A DNA stretch of 64,000 nucleotides from assembly GCF_050510895.1 (NCBI RefSeq), contig NZ_JBNINT010000001.1:1488001-1552000 (forward strand), in the 5' to 3' direction. The notes under the pieces are model-generated. The model worked only from the letters and a program-made list of their open reading frames with translations. It was not told where the DNA came from and did not search any database. Positions 51,299 to 58,952 of the stretch are shown in pieces; positions within the stretch are counted from its first letter, which is position 1, and each line of letters begins with the position of its first letter. This DNA comes from Pannonibacter phragmitetus_B (GTDB lineage Bacteria > Pseudomonadota > Alphaproteobacteria > Rhizobiales > Stappiaceae). Both the position numbers and the translations under genes were made by a program.

Positions 51299-52155
51299 AT
51301 GCGACTGCTGATAACTGCCATCGCCACGTTACTGGGATCTTCCGCTATGGCCTGCGAGCCGCCTGTCATCACCATTGATGAAAAAGGAAACGCAAGGTGG
51401 AGCGATGTCGGGCCGGAAACAAGAGGTGCGATGGAAAACTACGCGGGGCCGGCGTCTTCGGCACAGGATGTTCTGGTAATCGACGAACGCGCATCGAAGG
51501 CGCAGTGGATCGGCCCCGGCCATACTCCGGACGAAATTGCAGTCGTCTATGGCATCAACAGCTATGTCTACACCGGCTCCGAACGGTGCGCACCGCCCGG
51601 CATGCCGCGCAGCCTTGATGATATCCCTGATGATCCGCCGCCGGAGGACCTGACGCCCGGAAAGCCCATCCCAGATCTCTTTCCCGGTGAACCTGCTGCA
51701 GGTATCCAACCGCGATCGGGCCTCTGGCAGGCCCGCCTCGGCACGCCGCACTTCGAAGGCTGCCCGCAGATGATGCAGCAATACGGCCCCATGGGAACCG
51801 GGCTGAAGCCCGAAATGTTGGCGCCGCGCCCGTTGACTTACAAGGTGCCGTTCCACCCCGGCCAGCTTGAGATGACCAAAAGGCTTGCCGCCGAGGGGCT
51901 GAGCACCATCACGTGGCGCCGTGCCGGGCCTGACTCTGGGAAGCGGAAGTGTTTCCCGAACTTTCCAAGACGGCGGCGGTTGACGGCATCGGACTTTGGA
52001 AGATGTTCTGGAAACTGACGGTGAAGAGCAAAACCGAAATTGAGCATGTCGTCACACAGCATATGCGCTTTCCGCCTGGGGCAGCTGCCATGTTGGGTGG
52101 CTCCTTCGATTGCCGCGTGATCAGCGTCAACTCATGGGTGCGTGTGGGAAACTGA
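51299..52155 (+). CDS. Exported protein of unknown function, one frameshift
   Basis: The third gene of the envelope operon, beginning three bases after the VWA stop. A signal peptide (LLITAIATLLGSSAMA, then CEPPV) is clear, and cysteine at the cleavage point could make it a lipoprotein, although the lipobox is weak. It has a Pro-rich central stretch (DDIPDDPPPEDLTPGKPIPD). The frame breaks at GGG 51938-51940. One added G joins DSGEAEVFPELSKTAAVDG to a C-terminal part of about 70 residues ending NSWVRVGN. The repaired length is about 285. No family recognised; position suggests it works with the VWA protein. Confidence 0.75.
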
Positions 52156-52191
52156 AGAGTTTCGGCCCGGATATGGAAGATGGCGGTTGGG

Positions 52192-53334
52192 CTAACCTGC
52201 CGCCAGCTTGACCCTGTTTCGCCCGGCATTCTTGGCCCGGTAAAGCGCCTGATCGGCGATGCGGCAGGCTTCCGCAAGGCTGGTCTGTGAGGTCATCGGA
52301 GCGACGCCAAAGCTGGCCGTCACTTTGAGGTCATGCGGCAGGTCCGGCAGAGACATGACCTCCAGCCTCAAGCGCTGCGCGATCTGCACTGCGGCATCAA
52401 TGTCTGTTCCAGGCAGGAACAGGGCAAATTCCTCTCCGCCCATACGTCCCGCCACAGCTTTTTCGGTTTGGCAGGAGCGCAGCCGCTGCCCAAACCCCCG
52501 GATCACGGCATCACCGGTATGATGGCCGAAGGTGTCGTTGATCTGCTTGAAATGGTCCAGGTCACACAGGATGACAGCGTGGGGGCCTAGGGGATATTCG
52601 TGGAGCAGCGCATCGACCCGGCGGTCAAATCCGCGCCGGTTCGCAAGGCCTGACAGAATGTCGAGCTCAGACTCCGTCCGCTGCAGAGCCATGATCTCCA
52701 GAACAAGTTTTGCAAGCAGCGTCAAACCGGCGACCACCATCAGGACAGCCGTCAGGCTTTGCGAAATGAGCGCATAGTTCGTGTGAACATAGTCCTGTGC
52801 GGTCTTGCCGGCGCCAACGGCGACAGCTACCCCCGCTTTTGCCAGAAAGTGCAGCCCGGTGAAAAGCAGCAGAATCCCGAGAAACCGGTCTAGCCCCGTC
52901 CGTTGCGGCGCTGACATCACGATATGAGCTCCCGCCAGAACCGCCATGGCAAATGGGCCCTGGTAGAGGAACGCATGCAAGGGCGTGCCTCGGGGCAGGT
53001 CATAGATCACATAGGCCATGAACAGGGCCGCTGACAGGAAGATGGCAATGCCTCTGGCATCGACCCGGCGGCGGTACATTTCGCCGATCCCGACCGTCAT
53101 CATGACCAGTCCGCACAGAACGGAAGCAAAGGCCCCCAAAGCCCACAACCGTGGTGGCCCCGCATAGGCGACCAGCAGTTCGCACAGAGCTGAAAGTGAG
53201 GCCACAGCGAAACCGGCACCCAGCCATCTGCCTGCCAACGGGGACAGGCTGCGCTGTGCGACAACGAAGAATACGGCGCTGAACGACAAGGCCACGGCAA
53301 AGTTCACCATCAGAAAGAATGCTGCGCCGTTCAT
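52192..53334 (-). CDS. Membrane-bound diguanylate cyclase (GGDEF domain)
   Basis: A 380-residue protein. The N-terminal half has about six to seven membrane helices, a small-sensor arrangement. The C-terminal GGDEF domain starts at LSGLANRRGFDRRVDAL and has FKQINDTFGHHTGDAV and the active-site GGEEF. It therefore should make cyclic di-GMP from two GTP. The inhibitory RxxD site expected nine residues before GGEEF reads TEKA, so product inhibition through that site appears to be absent. It is convergent with the envelope operon (36-base gap). The membrane part may sense a membrane or redox cue; unknown. Confidence 0.93.
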   Translation of the reverse strand: MNGAAFFLMVNFAVALSFSAVFFVVAQRSLSPLAGRWLGAGFAVASLSALCELLVAYAGPPRLWALGAFASVLCGLVMMTVGIGEMYRRRVDARGIAIFLSAALFMAYVIYDLPRGTPLHAFLYQGPFAMAVLAGAHIVMSAPQRTGLDRFLGILLLFTGLHFLAKAGVAVAVGAGKTAQDYVHTNYALISQSLTAVLMVVAGLTLLAKLVLEIMALQRTESELDILSGLANRRGFDRRVDALLHEYPLGPHAVILCDLDHFKQINDTFGHHTGDAVIRGFGQRLRSCQTEKAVAGRMGGEEFALFLPGTDIDAAVQIAQRLRLEVMSLPDLPHDLKVTASFGVAPMTSQTSLAEACRIADQALYRAKNAGRNRVKLAAG

Positions 53335-53730
53335 CGTTCTGCCGCTCTGACGTGACTGTGGCCGTGTGCGTTTTGCCAGCTCTGGATAATGCGTAAGTGT
53401 GAAGGCTTTCCTGATTGTCTGGCGCCGGTCTTTCTATGTGCAGATCCATTGCCAGATCACCTTGGCGCCTGGCTGCGGGTCGTTCTGCTTGTTCTTGCGT
53501 GTCACACCGAGGAGGCTGTCCGCGTGGAAGGGGAGGTATTGCGCTGGAAGTGAAGCCGCTGACATTCAGCCTTGGAGCGCTCACCACCGCCACCCGTGTC
53601 AGATCCAGCGCCTGTTGCCTGGACCGGGACGCAGAACGCCCTCATCTTGCCGTGCAAGCGCGATAAGGCGCTTGCCAATCCAAGCCAGCACTCGAGGCAG
53701 ATGGTTCATTCCGCCGTCTCGTGATGCCGT
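53335..53730. other. Intergenic region without a recognised gene
   Basis: These 396 bases between the GGDEF gene and the DUF6481-type gene contain no reading frame with recognisable protein character. The part next to 53,335 presumably holds the cyclase promoter. No clear -35/-10 pair, palindrome or repeat was found. Confidence 0.4.
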
Positions 53731-54102
53731 TCAGGCCTGGCGGGCTTTCCGGTTGGCATAGCGCCGGTCACGTTCGGCCTTGCGGGCGGCTTCGTCTTCG
53801 AGGACGCGAGCGGCGCGGTTCCTGTCGGCCAGTTCGCGTGCGTCGGTTTCGGCTCTGGCTGCAGCCTCCGCTTCGGCGGCTTTTTGGGCTGCTTCGGTTG
53901 CTGCCCGGTTCTGCTCGTCCAGCTTGGCCTGCGTGCGTTCAGACCGGCGTGCCTCACGGGCTTCAGCAATTCTGATCCGCTCGGCCTGTTTTGCGTCACG
54001 TTCCGGTCCAGCTGCTTCTCTTGCGGCGTTGAAAGCCTGCACAAGGGCTGCCTTCGCGTCGGAAGCTGTGCTGCGGCGGCCGGAATGGCCGTTGTTCGTC
54101 AT
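53731..54102 (-). CDS. DUF6481-type Ala/Arg/Glu-rich protein
   Basis: A 123-residue highly charged protein, predicted to be almost entirely helical coiled coil (AERIRIAEAREARRSERTQA, KAAEAEAAARAETDARELAD). It resembles the DUF6481 family of small alphaproteobacterial proteins. No signal or membrane segment. The start at 54102 (MTNNGHSGRRS) is preferred to an ATG three codons upstream. It is in a group of small minus-strand genes with the cold-shock gene, which suggests a stress or nucleic-acid-related role; that is inference from composition and neighbours. Confidence 0.75.
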   Translation of the reverse strand: MTNNGHSGRRSTASDAKAALVQAFNAAREAAGPERDAKQAERIRIAEAREARRSERTQAKLDEQNRAATEAAQKAAEAEAAARAETDARELADRNRAARVLEDEAARKAERDRRYANRKARQA

Positions 54103-54211
54103 GTCTCTCAAATCTTCACTCCGTCTGGCGGTTTCGCCATTTCTGTTTATGCAGGGCCTGCTCGCGCAGAGGCTAGTGCCGCTGGCGCAACGGGCCTGTC
54201 ACAAGATCCTG

Positions 54212-54430
54212 TTATCTGGTCCGCTTTGCGGGAGATTTGGCTGTGGCTGCGAGGGTATCCCTCAGTTCCTTGGCCAGCCGTGCTTCCCGCAGTCTCATGG
54301 TCTTTTCGTCGCGGGCAGCGGTGATCGCATCCAGTTCTTCGTAGGCACGTGTGCGGGCAAAAAACTGCGATTGCTCACGGCTAAAGGCGGTTTCCGCTTG
54401 CTGGCGGGGCTTGCTGTGCTTGTCGGACAT
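54212..54430 (-). CDS. Small charged hypothetical protein
   Basis: A 72-residue basic/acidic helical protein (QAETAFSREQSQFFARTRAY, RDEKTMRLREARLAKELRD) with no cysteine and no membrane segment. It lies between the cold-shock gene and the DUF6481-type gene, all on the minus strand. It has the look of a conserved small alphaproteobacterial protein, but I cannot name a family. An intrinsic terminator separates it from the upstream cold-shock gene, so it probably has its own promoter or relies on read-through. Confidence 0.65.
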   Translation of the reverse strand: MSDKHSKPRQQAETAFSREQSQFFARTRAYEELDAITAARDEKTMRLREARLAKELRDTLAATAKSPAKRTR

Positions 54431-54471
54431 GGAGTTCTTTCTGGAAATTGCCCGCTACTGTGGGCAACAAA

Positions 54472-54496
54472 AAGGCCAGGCAAACTGCCTGACCTT
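54472..54496 (-). terminator. Intrinsic terminator of the cold-shock gene
   Basis: Read on the minus strand, AAGGTCAGGC (54496-54487) pairs with GCCTGGCCTT (54481-54472) with one T-G pair around AGTTT, and runs into TTTG. This is a canonical Rho-independent terminator 67 bases after the cold-shock stop codon. Confidence 0.7.
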
Positions 54497-54562
54497 GTTT
54501 GGTCTCATGCTTTCGGCAATGCCAGTACATCCGTGGTCAAGGGAAAGCAGTTCCCGGATCTA

Positions 54563-54772
54563 TCAGGCGGCCTGCAGATTGCAGGCGGACATCTTGCCCG
54601 ACTTGTTGTCGCGCTCCATGTCGTAGGACACCTTCTGGCCTTCCACGATTTCGCGCATGCCGGACCGTTCGACGGCCGAGATGTGGACGAAGGCGTCCGG
54701 CCCGCCGTTATCAGGCTCGATGAAGCCGAAACCCTTGGTGGAATTGAACCATTTTACTGTGCCAGTGGTCAT
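54563..54772 (-). CDS. Cold-shock protein (CspA family)
   Basis: A 69-residue single cold-shock domain protein, an RNA chaperone that melts secondary structure. The RNP1 motif KGFGFIEP and RNP2 motif DAFVHISAVE are both present, and TGTVKWFNSTKG opens the domain. The ATG at 54772 is chosen because AAAGGG lies eight bases upstream and the family starts MxxGTVKWFN; an in-frame ATG at 54787 lacks a binding site. A consensus promoter about 145 bases upstream implies a long untranslated leader, as in cold-inducible csp genes. Confidence 0.95.
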   Translation of the reverse strand: MTTGTVKWFNSTKGFGFIEPDNGGPDAFVHISAVERSGMREIVEGQKVSYDMERDNKSGKMSACNLQAA

Positions 54773-54916
54773 GATGAACCCTTTCATAGCATAGAGAAAA
54801 GCCGCAAGCCCGGAGGCATGCTGGCGGTGATAACGATGCTTTAGAGGGAGTGTTCGTTCTGCGCGACGTCGATCGCGTGATAACCAAAGCTCAGCAAAAA
54901 AGAAATCGATGAATAA

Positions 54917-54945
54917 TATGTACTTTGCCCCGCTGTTATTGTCAA
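54917..54945 (-). promoter_or_regulatory. Sigma-70-type promoter of the cold-shock gene, long leader
   Basis: On the minus strand there is a perfect TTGACA (54945-54940), 17 bases, then TACATA (54922-54917), in an AT-rich stretch. Transcription would begin near 54,910, leaving a leader of about 138 bases before the ATG at 54772. The rest of 54,773-55,243, up to the sigma-54 activator, shows no gene. Confidence 0.65.
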
Positions 54946-55243
54946 TTTTTATTTTCAGAAAACATGAGTGTTGGCAAAAATACGCCGGATTTCAGCCGGA
55001 AAAACAGTGATAAATCTTTTTACTTTTTGAGGCTCATCACAGTGTTCGAGTGCTGCAAAAGCGCCTTGCCTTCGTGGGCTGGGTCCCGGTTCCTTATCCG
55101 TAGAGCCAAATCGTGTTGCCTTTCAGCTGGACCCTGTCCTGTCGGGCCGGAGGGCGAGGCTGCGAGGAATAGGCAGTTCAGACAATCCCGGCTATGATCG
55201 CGCCAAAGATCACGGGAGGCGGTCCGGAAGGGCCGGTGATTTG

Positions 55244-57128
55244 ATGGGCTTTTCCGATCACGTCAAGGAAATCGAGCGCGTCGGGCAGGGCAGCAACACG
55301 GGCCGGGATGCGGTGGTCGTCGAGTCCTGGCGGCGCTGCCTGGAGACCTACCAGCTTGATCCAGCCAAGGCGCGGGAGGCGGTGATCGTATCGGAGACGC
55401 GGCTGCGCGAACACCGGCAGCAAGCGGAGGATCTGGTACATATCGCAAGATCCGGACTGGAGCGGCTCTACAGGCAGGTGGCGGAACAGAACTATGTCCT
55501 GCTTCTTTCCGACCGGCAGGGCGTCACCGTCGAGTTTCTGGGCGATCCGTCCTTCAACAACAATCTGCGCAAGGCGGGGCTTTATCTGGGGTCCGAATGG
55601 TCAGAGCCGCGCGCAGGCACTTGTGCGGTGGGGGCCTGCATTACCACTGGCGAGCCGCTGACGATCCACCAGACCGACCATTTCGATATCACCCACACGC
55701 CGCTCTCTTGCACCGCCGCGCCGATCTATGACACGCAGGGCGCGCTTGCAGCTGTTCTCGACATTTCGCTCTTGAGCTCGCCAATCCTCAAGGCCAGTCA
55801 GAACATGGCGCGGCATCTGGTCTCGTCCACGGTCCGGCGAATTGAGCTTGCCAACCTGATGGCGAGCAGCCGCCATGATCTGGTGTTGCGTTTTGCCGGA
55901 GCGCCGGAGTTTCTCGATGTGGATCCGGAAGCGGCGATTGCCGTTGACGGGGCAGGGCGCATCACCGGCATGACACATGGCGGCGCAAAGCTTCTATCTG
56001 CCTCGCGTGGTCTCGACTGGCGCAGGCCCGAACTGTTGCTAGGGCAACTGGTCACAGACTTCTTTGAAGCAGAGTTTGGCGAGCTCGCTTCGCTGACCCG
56101 GGCCAGCCTGCCGCAGGACAGAAGGATTGCCCTGCGCGGCGGAGCGTTCCTTTATGCCCATGCCATTGAGCCGCAACAGCGCATTGCAGGCCAGCCTGCC
56201 GCCCGCCTGCCGCGTGCCTTGCCTGCGCTCAGCCGGCTGGGCGGTGCCTGTCCGGTAATAGATAACTTGCGGCACAAGGTCACGAAGCTGGCGCCCGCGC
56301 GCCTTCCTGTACTGCTGCAGGGGCAGACGGGCACCGGCAAGGAGCATCTGGCTCGCATCATCCACGAAGTCAGCGGCGTTGCCGGCCGGTTCGTTGCCGT
56401 CAACTGCGCCGCCATTCCCGAACAGCTGATCGAGAGCGAGCTGTTCGGCTATGCGCCGGGCGCCTTCACCGGGGCGCTGGCGAAGGGACGCAAAGGGCTG
56501 GTGGAAGAGGCCAAGGCAGGTACGCTGTTCCTGGATGAAATCGGCGACATGCCCTATGCTGCGCAGAGCCGCCTGCTCAGGGTGCTGGCGGAAGGCGAAG
56601 TGCTGCCGGTGGGGGCTCCGTCCCGCGCAAGGTCAGTTTCCGCGTCATCTCCGCCTCTCACCGGCCACTGGCTAGCCTTGTTGCCGCAGGCCGTTTCCGC
56701 GAGGATCTCTATTACCGGCTGAATGCTGCCGTTCTGTCGCTGCCTCCGTTGGCTGAGCGGGACGACTTTCCCTGGCTGCTTGCCCGTCTCCTCGAAAAGC
56801 ACGCCGCCGGGGGCGCCCCTTGCGGCTTTCGCCGGAGGCCAGAGCACTGGTGCTTGCCCACTCCTGGCCGGGCAATGTCCGTGAGCTGGACAATGCTATC
56901 GCCTTTGCCGCAGCCCTTTGCGAGGACGGCGTGATCGGTGTTGACGATCTGCCAGAGCAACTGAGCCTTTCCCCGGACGGCGCAGCAGAGGGCAATGATG
57001 GGGACGAACTGCGTGCCATGCTCTCCGCCTGCAAGGGCAACGTATCAGAGGCTGCACGGCGGCTCGGCATCGACCGCACCACACTGCACCGCAGGATGAA
57101 ACGGCTGGGTGTGGGCAGGCCGCATTAA
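55244..57128 (+). CDS. Sigma-54-dependent transcriptional activator (AcoR-like), two frameshifts
   Basis: An enhancer-binding protein of about 628 residues after repair. An N-terminal sensor with a GAF-like region (about 60-200, VEFLGDPSFNNNLRKAGLYL, GTCAVGACITTGEPLTIHQT) is typical of AcoR-type activators of alcohol and acetoin genes. The AAA+ domain has Walker A GQTGTGKE, the sigma-54 contact loop PGAFTGAL and Walker B TLFLDEIGD. The C-terminal Fis-type helix-turn-helix is GNVSEAARRLGIDRTTLHRR. Breaks are at GGGGG 56611-56615 (repair gives VPRKVSFRVISASHR) and CCCC 56816-56819 (repair gives APLRLSPEARALVLAHSW). It sits upstream of a matching -24/-12 promoter that it very probably activates. 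Confidence 0.9.
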
Positions 57129-57174
57129 GAGGGTTCGGAGCCTGTGATGGGGCGATTGTGGCGTAGCCTGAGCT

Positions 57175-57278
57175 GCGCCACTCGCGGGGCGCCGTCCCGG
57201 ATGCAGCGGAGCGGAGATCCGGGACCTACTCGTTTGCAGAGCGGTTAGACTGACGTGCGGCGTAAAGGCTTGCTCGGG
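57175..57278 (+). repeat. REP-like repeat, copy A
   Basis: About 104 bases sharing long stretches with 57441-57545, including GCAGCGGAGCGGAGATCCGG and TTGCAGAGCG. Its core is a palindrome: GTCCCGGAT at 57194-57202 pairs with ATCCGGGAC at 57217-57225. The sequence has no coding character. It resembles the dispersed palindromic intergenic repeats of GC-rich alphaproteobacteria. Confidence 0.75.
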
Positions 57279-57309
57279 CCGGGAGCCTGCTGCAAGACTG
57301 TGGAAACAA

Positions 57310-57364
57310 GCGTCTCTCTGCAAGTGAGTAGGCCCCGGCTCGCGCTGCGCTTGGCCGGGGTGAC
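57310..57364 (-). repeat. REP-like repeat, inverted degenerate copy
   Basis: Read on the minus strand this segment gives a GC-rich palindrome (CCCCGGC and GCCGGGG arms) followed by CCTACTCACTTGCAGAGAGA, matching the CCTACTCGTTTGCAGAGCG of copy A in inverted orientation. It appears to be a more diverged third copy between A and B. Confidence 0.55.
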
Positions 57365-57440
57365 GCAGTGCCTGTTACCGGGGGCAGTGTTTGGCGGCGG
57401 GGTTGGCTTCAAAGGCCAGACCAGCGGCATTGCTTGAGCC

Positions 57441-57545
57441 GCGCCACACACCCGGCGTCGTCCCGGACGCAGCGGAGCGGAGATCCGGGACCCACTCGCT
57501 TGCAGAGCGTTGAGACTGACGCGGGGTGCGGAAGCTTGCTCGGGG
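57441..57545 (+). repeat. REP-like repeat, copy B
   Basis: A second direct copy of about 105 bases, starting GCGCCAC and ending GCTTGCTCGGGG as copy A does. The palindromic arms GTCCCGGAC and ATCCGGGAC differ at one pair. Together with the inverted copy it forms a repeat cluster that ends about 155 bases before the sigma-54 promoter. Confidence 0.75.
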
Positions 57546-57700
57546 TATCACGAATGCCGGTCCGTTTGCTTCTCAGCGCCTTGTGAGCAGCCGCCGCACT
57601 GCGGCCTGCGCCACACCTGTTGCACCACACCTGCGGCGCTTGCCGCTGCTAGAGGCTCCGAAAGCCCCGTCTTTTCAGTGCATGTTTCCCCCGTCTGCGC

Positions 57701-57716
57701 TGGCACGGCCGTTGCA
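57701..57716 (+). promoter_or_regulatory. Sigma-54 (-24/-12) promoter of the dehydrogenase gene
   Basis: TGGCAC at 57701-57706 and TTGCA at 57712-57716 with a five-base spacer match the sigma-54 consensus TGGCAC-N5-TTGCA exactly. The gene start follows 38 bases later. Upstream, CCACACCTG occurs twice in direct repeat at 57611-57619 and 57625-57633 and could be the activator binding site. Confidence 0.85.
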
Positions 57717-57754
57717 ATTCCTCCTGGCATCAAGAAGCAGCCAATGGAGGAAAC

Positions 57755-58828
57755 ATGCGCGCGCTCAGATTTCATGCAGCCAAGGACTTGCGGCTTGAGG
57801 ATATTCCCGAGCCGAAAAAGCCGGGACCGGGGCAGGTGCTTGTCCGCAACCGGTTCGTCGGCATTTGCGGCACCGATCTGCACGAATACAGCTACGGCCC
57901 GATCTTCATTCCCACCGATCCGCATCCCTTCACCGGAGCCCATGGTCCGCAGGTTCTCGGCCATGAATTCGGCGGCGTTGTCGAAGCCGTCGGGGAAGGC
58001 GTCAGCACCGTCGCGCCTGGTGACCGGGTGTCGATCCAGCCGCTCGTGATGCCCCGATCGGGCGATTACTTTGCCGACCGCGGGCTGTTTCACCTCAGCC
58101 CGCAGCTCGCCCTTGTTGGCCTCAGCTGGGATGGCGGCGGCATGGCCGAGGCCGCGCTCGTCAACGAGTACAACGTCCAGAAAATCCCCGACGAGATGAC
58201 GGATGAGGAGGCCGCGCTCGTCGAACCCACGGCCGTTGCCGTCTATGCCTGCGACAGGGGCGGGGTGACTGCGGGCAACAGCGTTCTTGTGACGGGCGCA
58301 GGCCCGATCGGCATGCTGACACTGCTTGCCGCCCGCGCTGCCGGTGCCACGCAGCTCTTCGTCTCCGATCTCAACGATGCGAGGCTGGAACTGGCCAAGG
58401 GCGTGCTGCCCGGCGTCATCACCATCAACCCCAAGCGTGACAAGGTGGGCGATGTGGTCCGCTCTCTGACCGAGGGGCAGGTGGGCTGTGATGTGGCCAT
58501 TGAATGCGTCGGCAATGAGCATGCGCTGAAGGCCTGTGCCGATGCGGTGCGCAAGCAGGGCGTCGTCGTGCAGACCGGCCTGCATCCGCATGACAACCCG
58601 CTTGACTGGTTCCAGGTCACCTTCCGTGATCTGGAAATCAAGGGCTCCTGGGCCTACCCGACCCACTATTGGCCGCGCGTCATCCGTCTGATTGCGTCAG
58701 GCCTGCTGCCAGCCACGAAGATCGTCACCAAGCGCATCACGCTCGATACGGCTGTGAAGGAAGGTTTCGACGCGCTGCTCGATCCGGCCGGTACCCAGCT
58801 GAAGATCCTGATCGACCTGTCGAAATAA
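57755..58828 (+). CDS. Zinc-type medium-chain dehydrogenase, 2,3-butanediol dehydrogenase-like
   Basis: A 357-residue NAD(P)-dependent medium-chain dehydrogenase closest in pattern to (R,R)-2,3-butanediol dehydrogenases. Catalytic-zinc ligands are visible: Cys in VGICGTDLHEY and the His-Glu of LGHEFGGVVEAVGEGV. The Rossmann motif is VLVTGAGPIGMLTLLAARA. The lobe that normally carries four structural-zinc cysteines (after QPLVMPRSGDYFADRGLF) has none, so structural zinc appears to be absent. AATGGAGGAAAC precedes the ATG. The gene is driven by the -24/-12 promoter and the upstream AcoR-like activator. Likely substrate is a secondary alcohol or diol; this is inferred. Confidence 0.9.
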   Translation: MRALRFHAAKDLRLEDIPEPKKPGPGQVLVRNRFVGICGTDLHEYSYGPIFIPTDPHPFTGAHGPQVLGHEFGGVVEAVGEGVSTVAPGDRVSIQPLVMPRSGDYFADRGLFHLSPQLALVGLSWDGGGMAEAALVNEYNVQKIPDEMTDEEAALVEPTAVAVYACDRGGVTAGNSVLVTGAGPIGMLTLLAARAAGATQLFVSDLNDARLELAKGVLPGVITINPKRDKVGDVVRSLTEGQVGCDVAIECVGNEHALKACADAVRKQGVVVQTGLHPHDNPLDWFQVTFRDLEIKGSWAYPTHYWPRVIRLIASGLLPATKIVTKRITLDTAVKEGFDALLDPAGTQLKILIDLSK

Positions 58829-58952
58829 TGATCACCGGCCTGCGCCTTTCCGGGAGAGGAGCCCGGCTGGCGCAGGCGGGTTCATTCCCGGTGTGCCCCC
58901 GCAATGGGGGCATGCCACCTTGCAAACCCCAAGCACTCATGGAGGAGATGAC

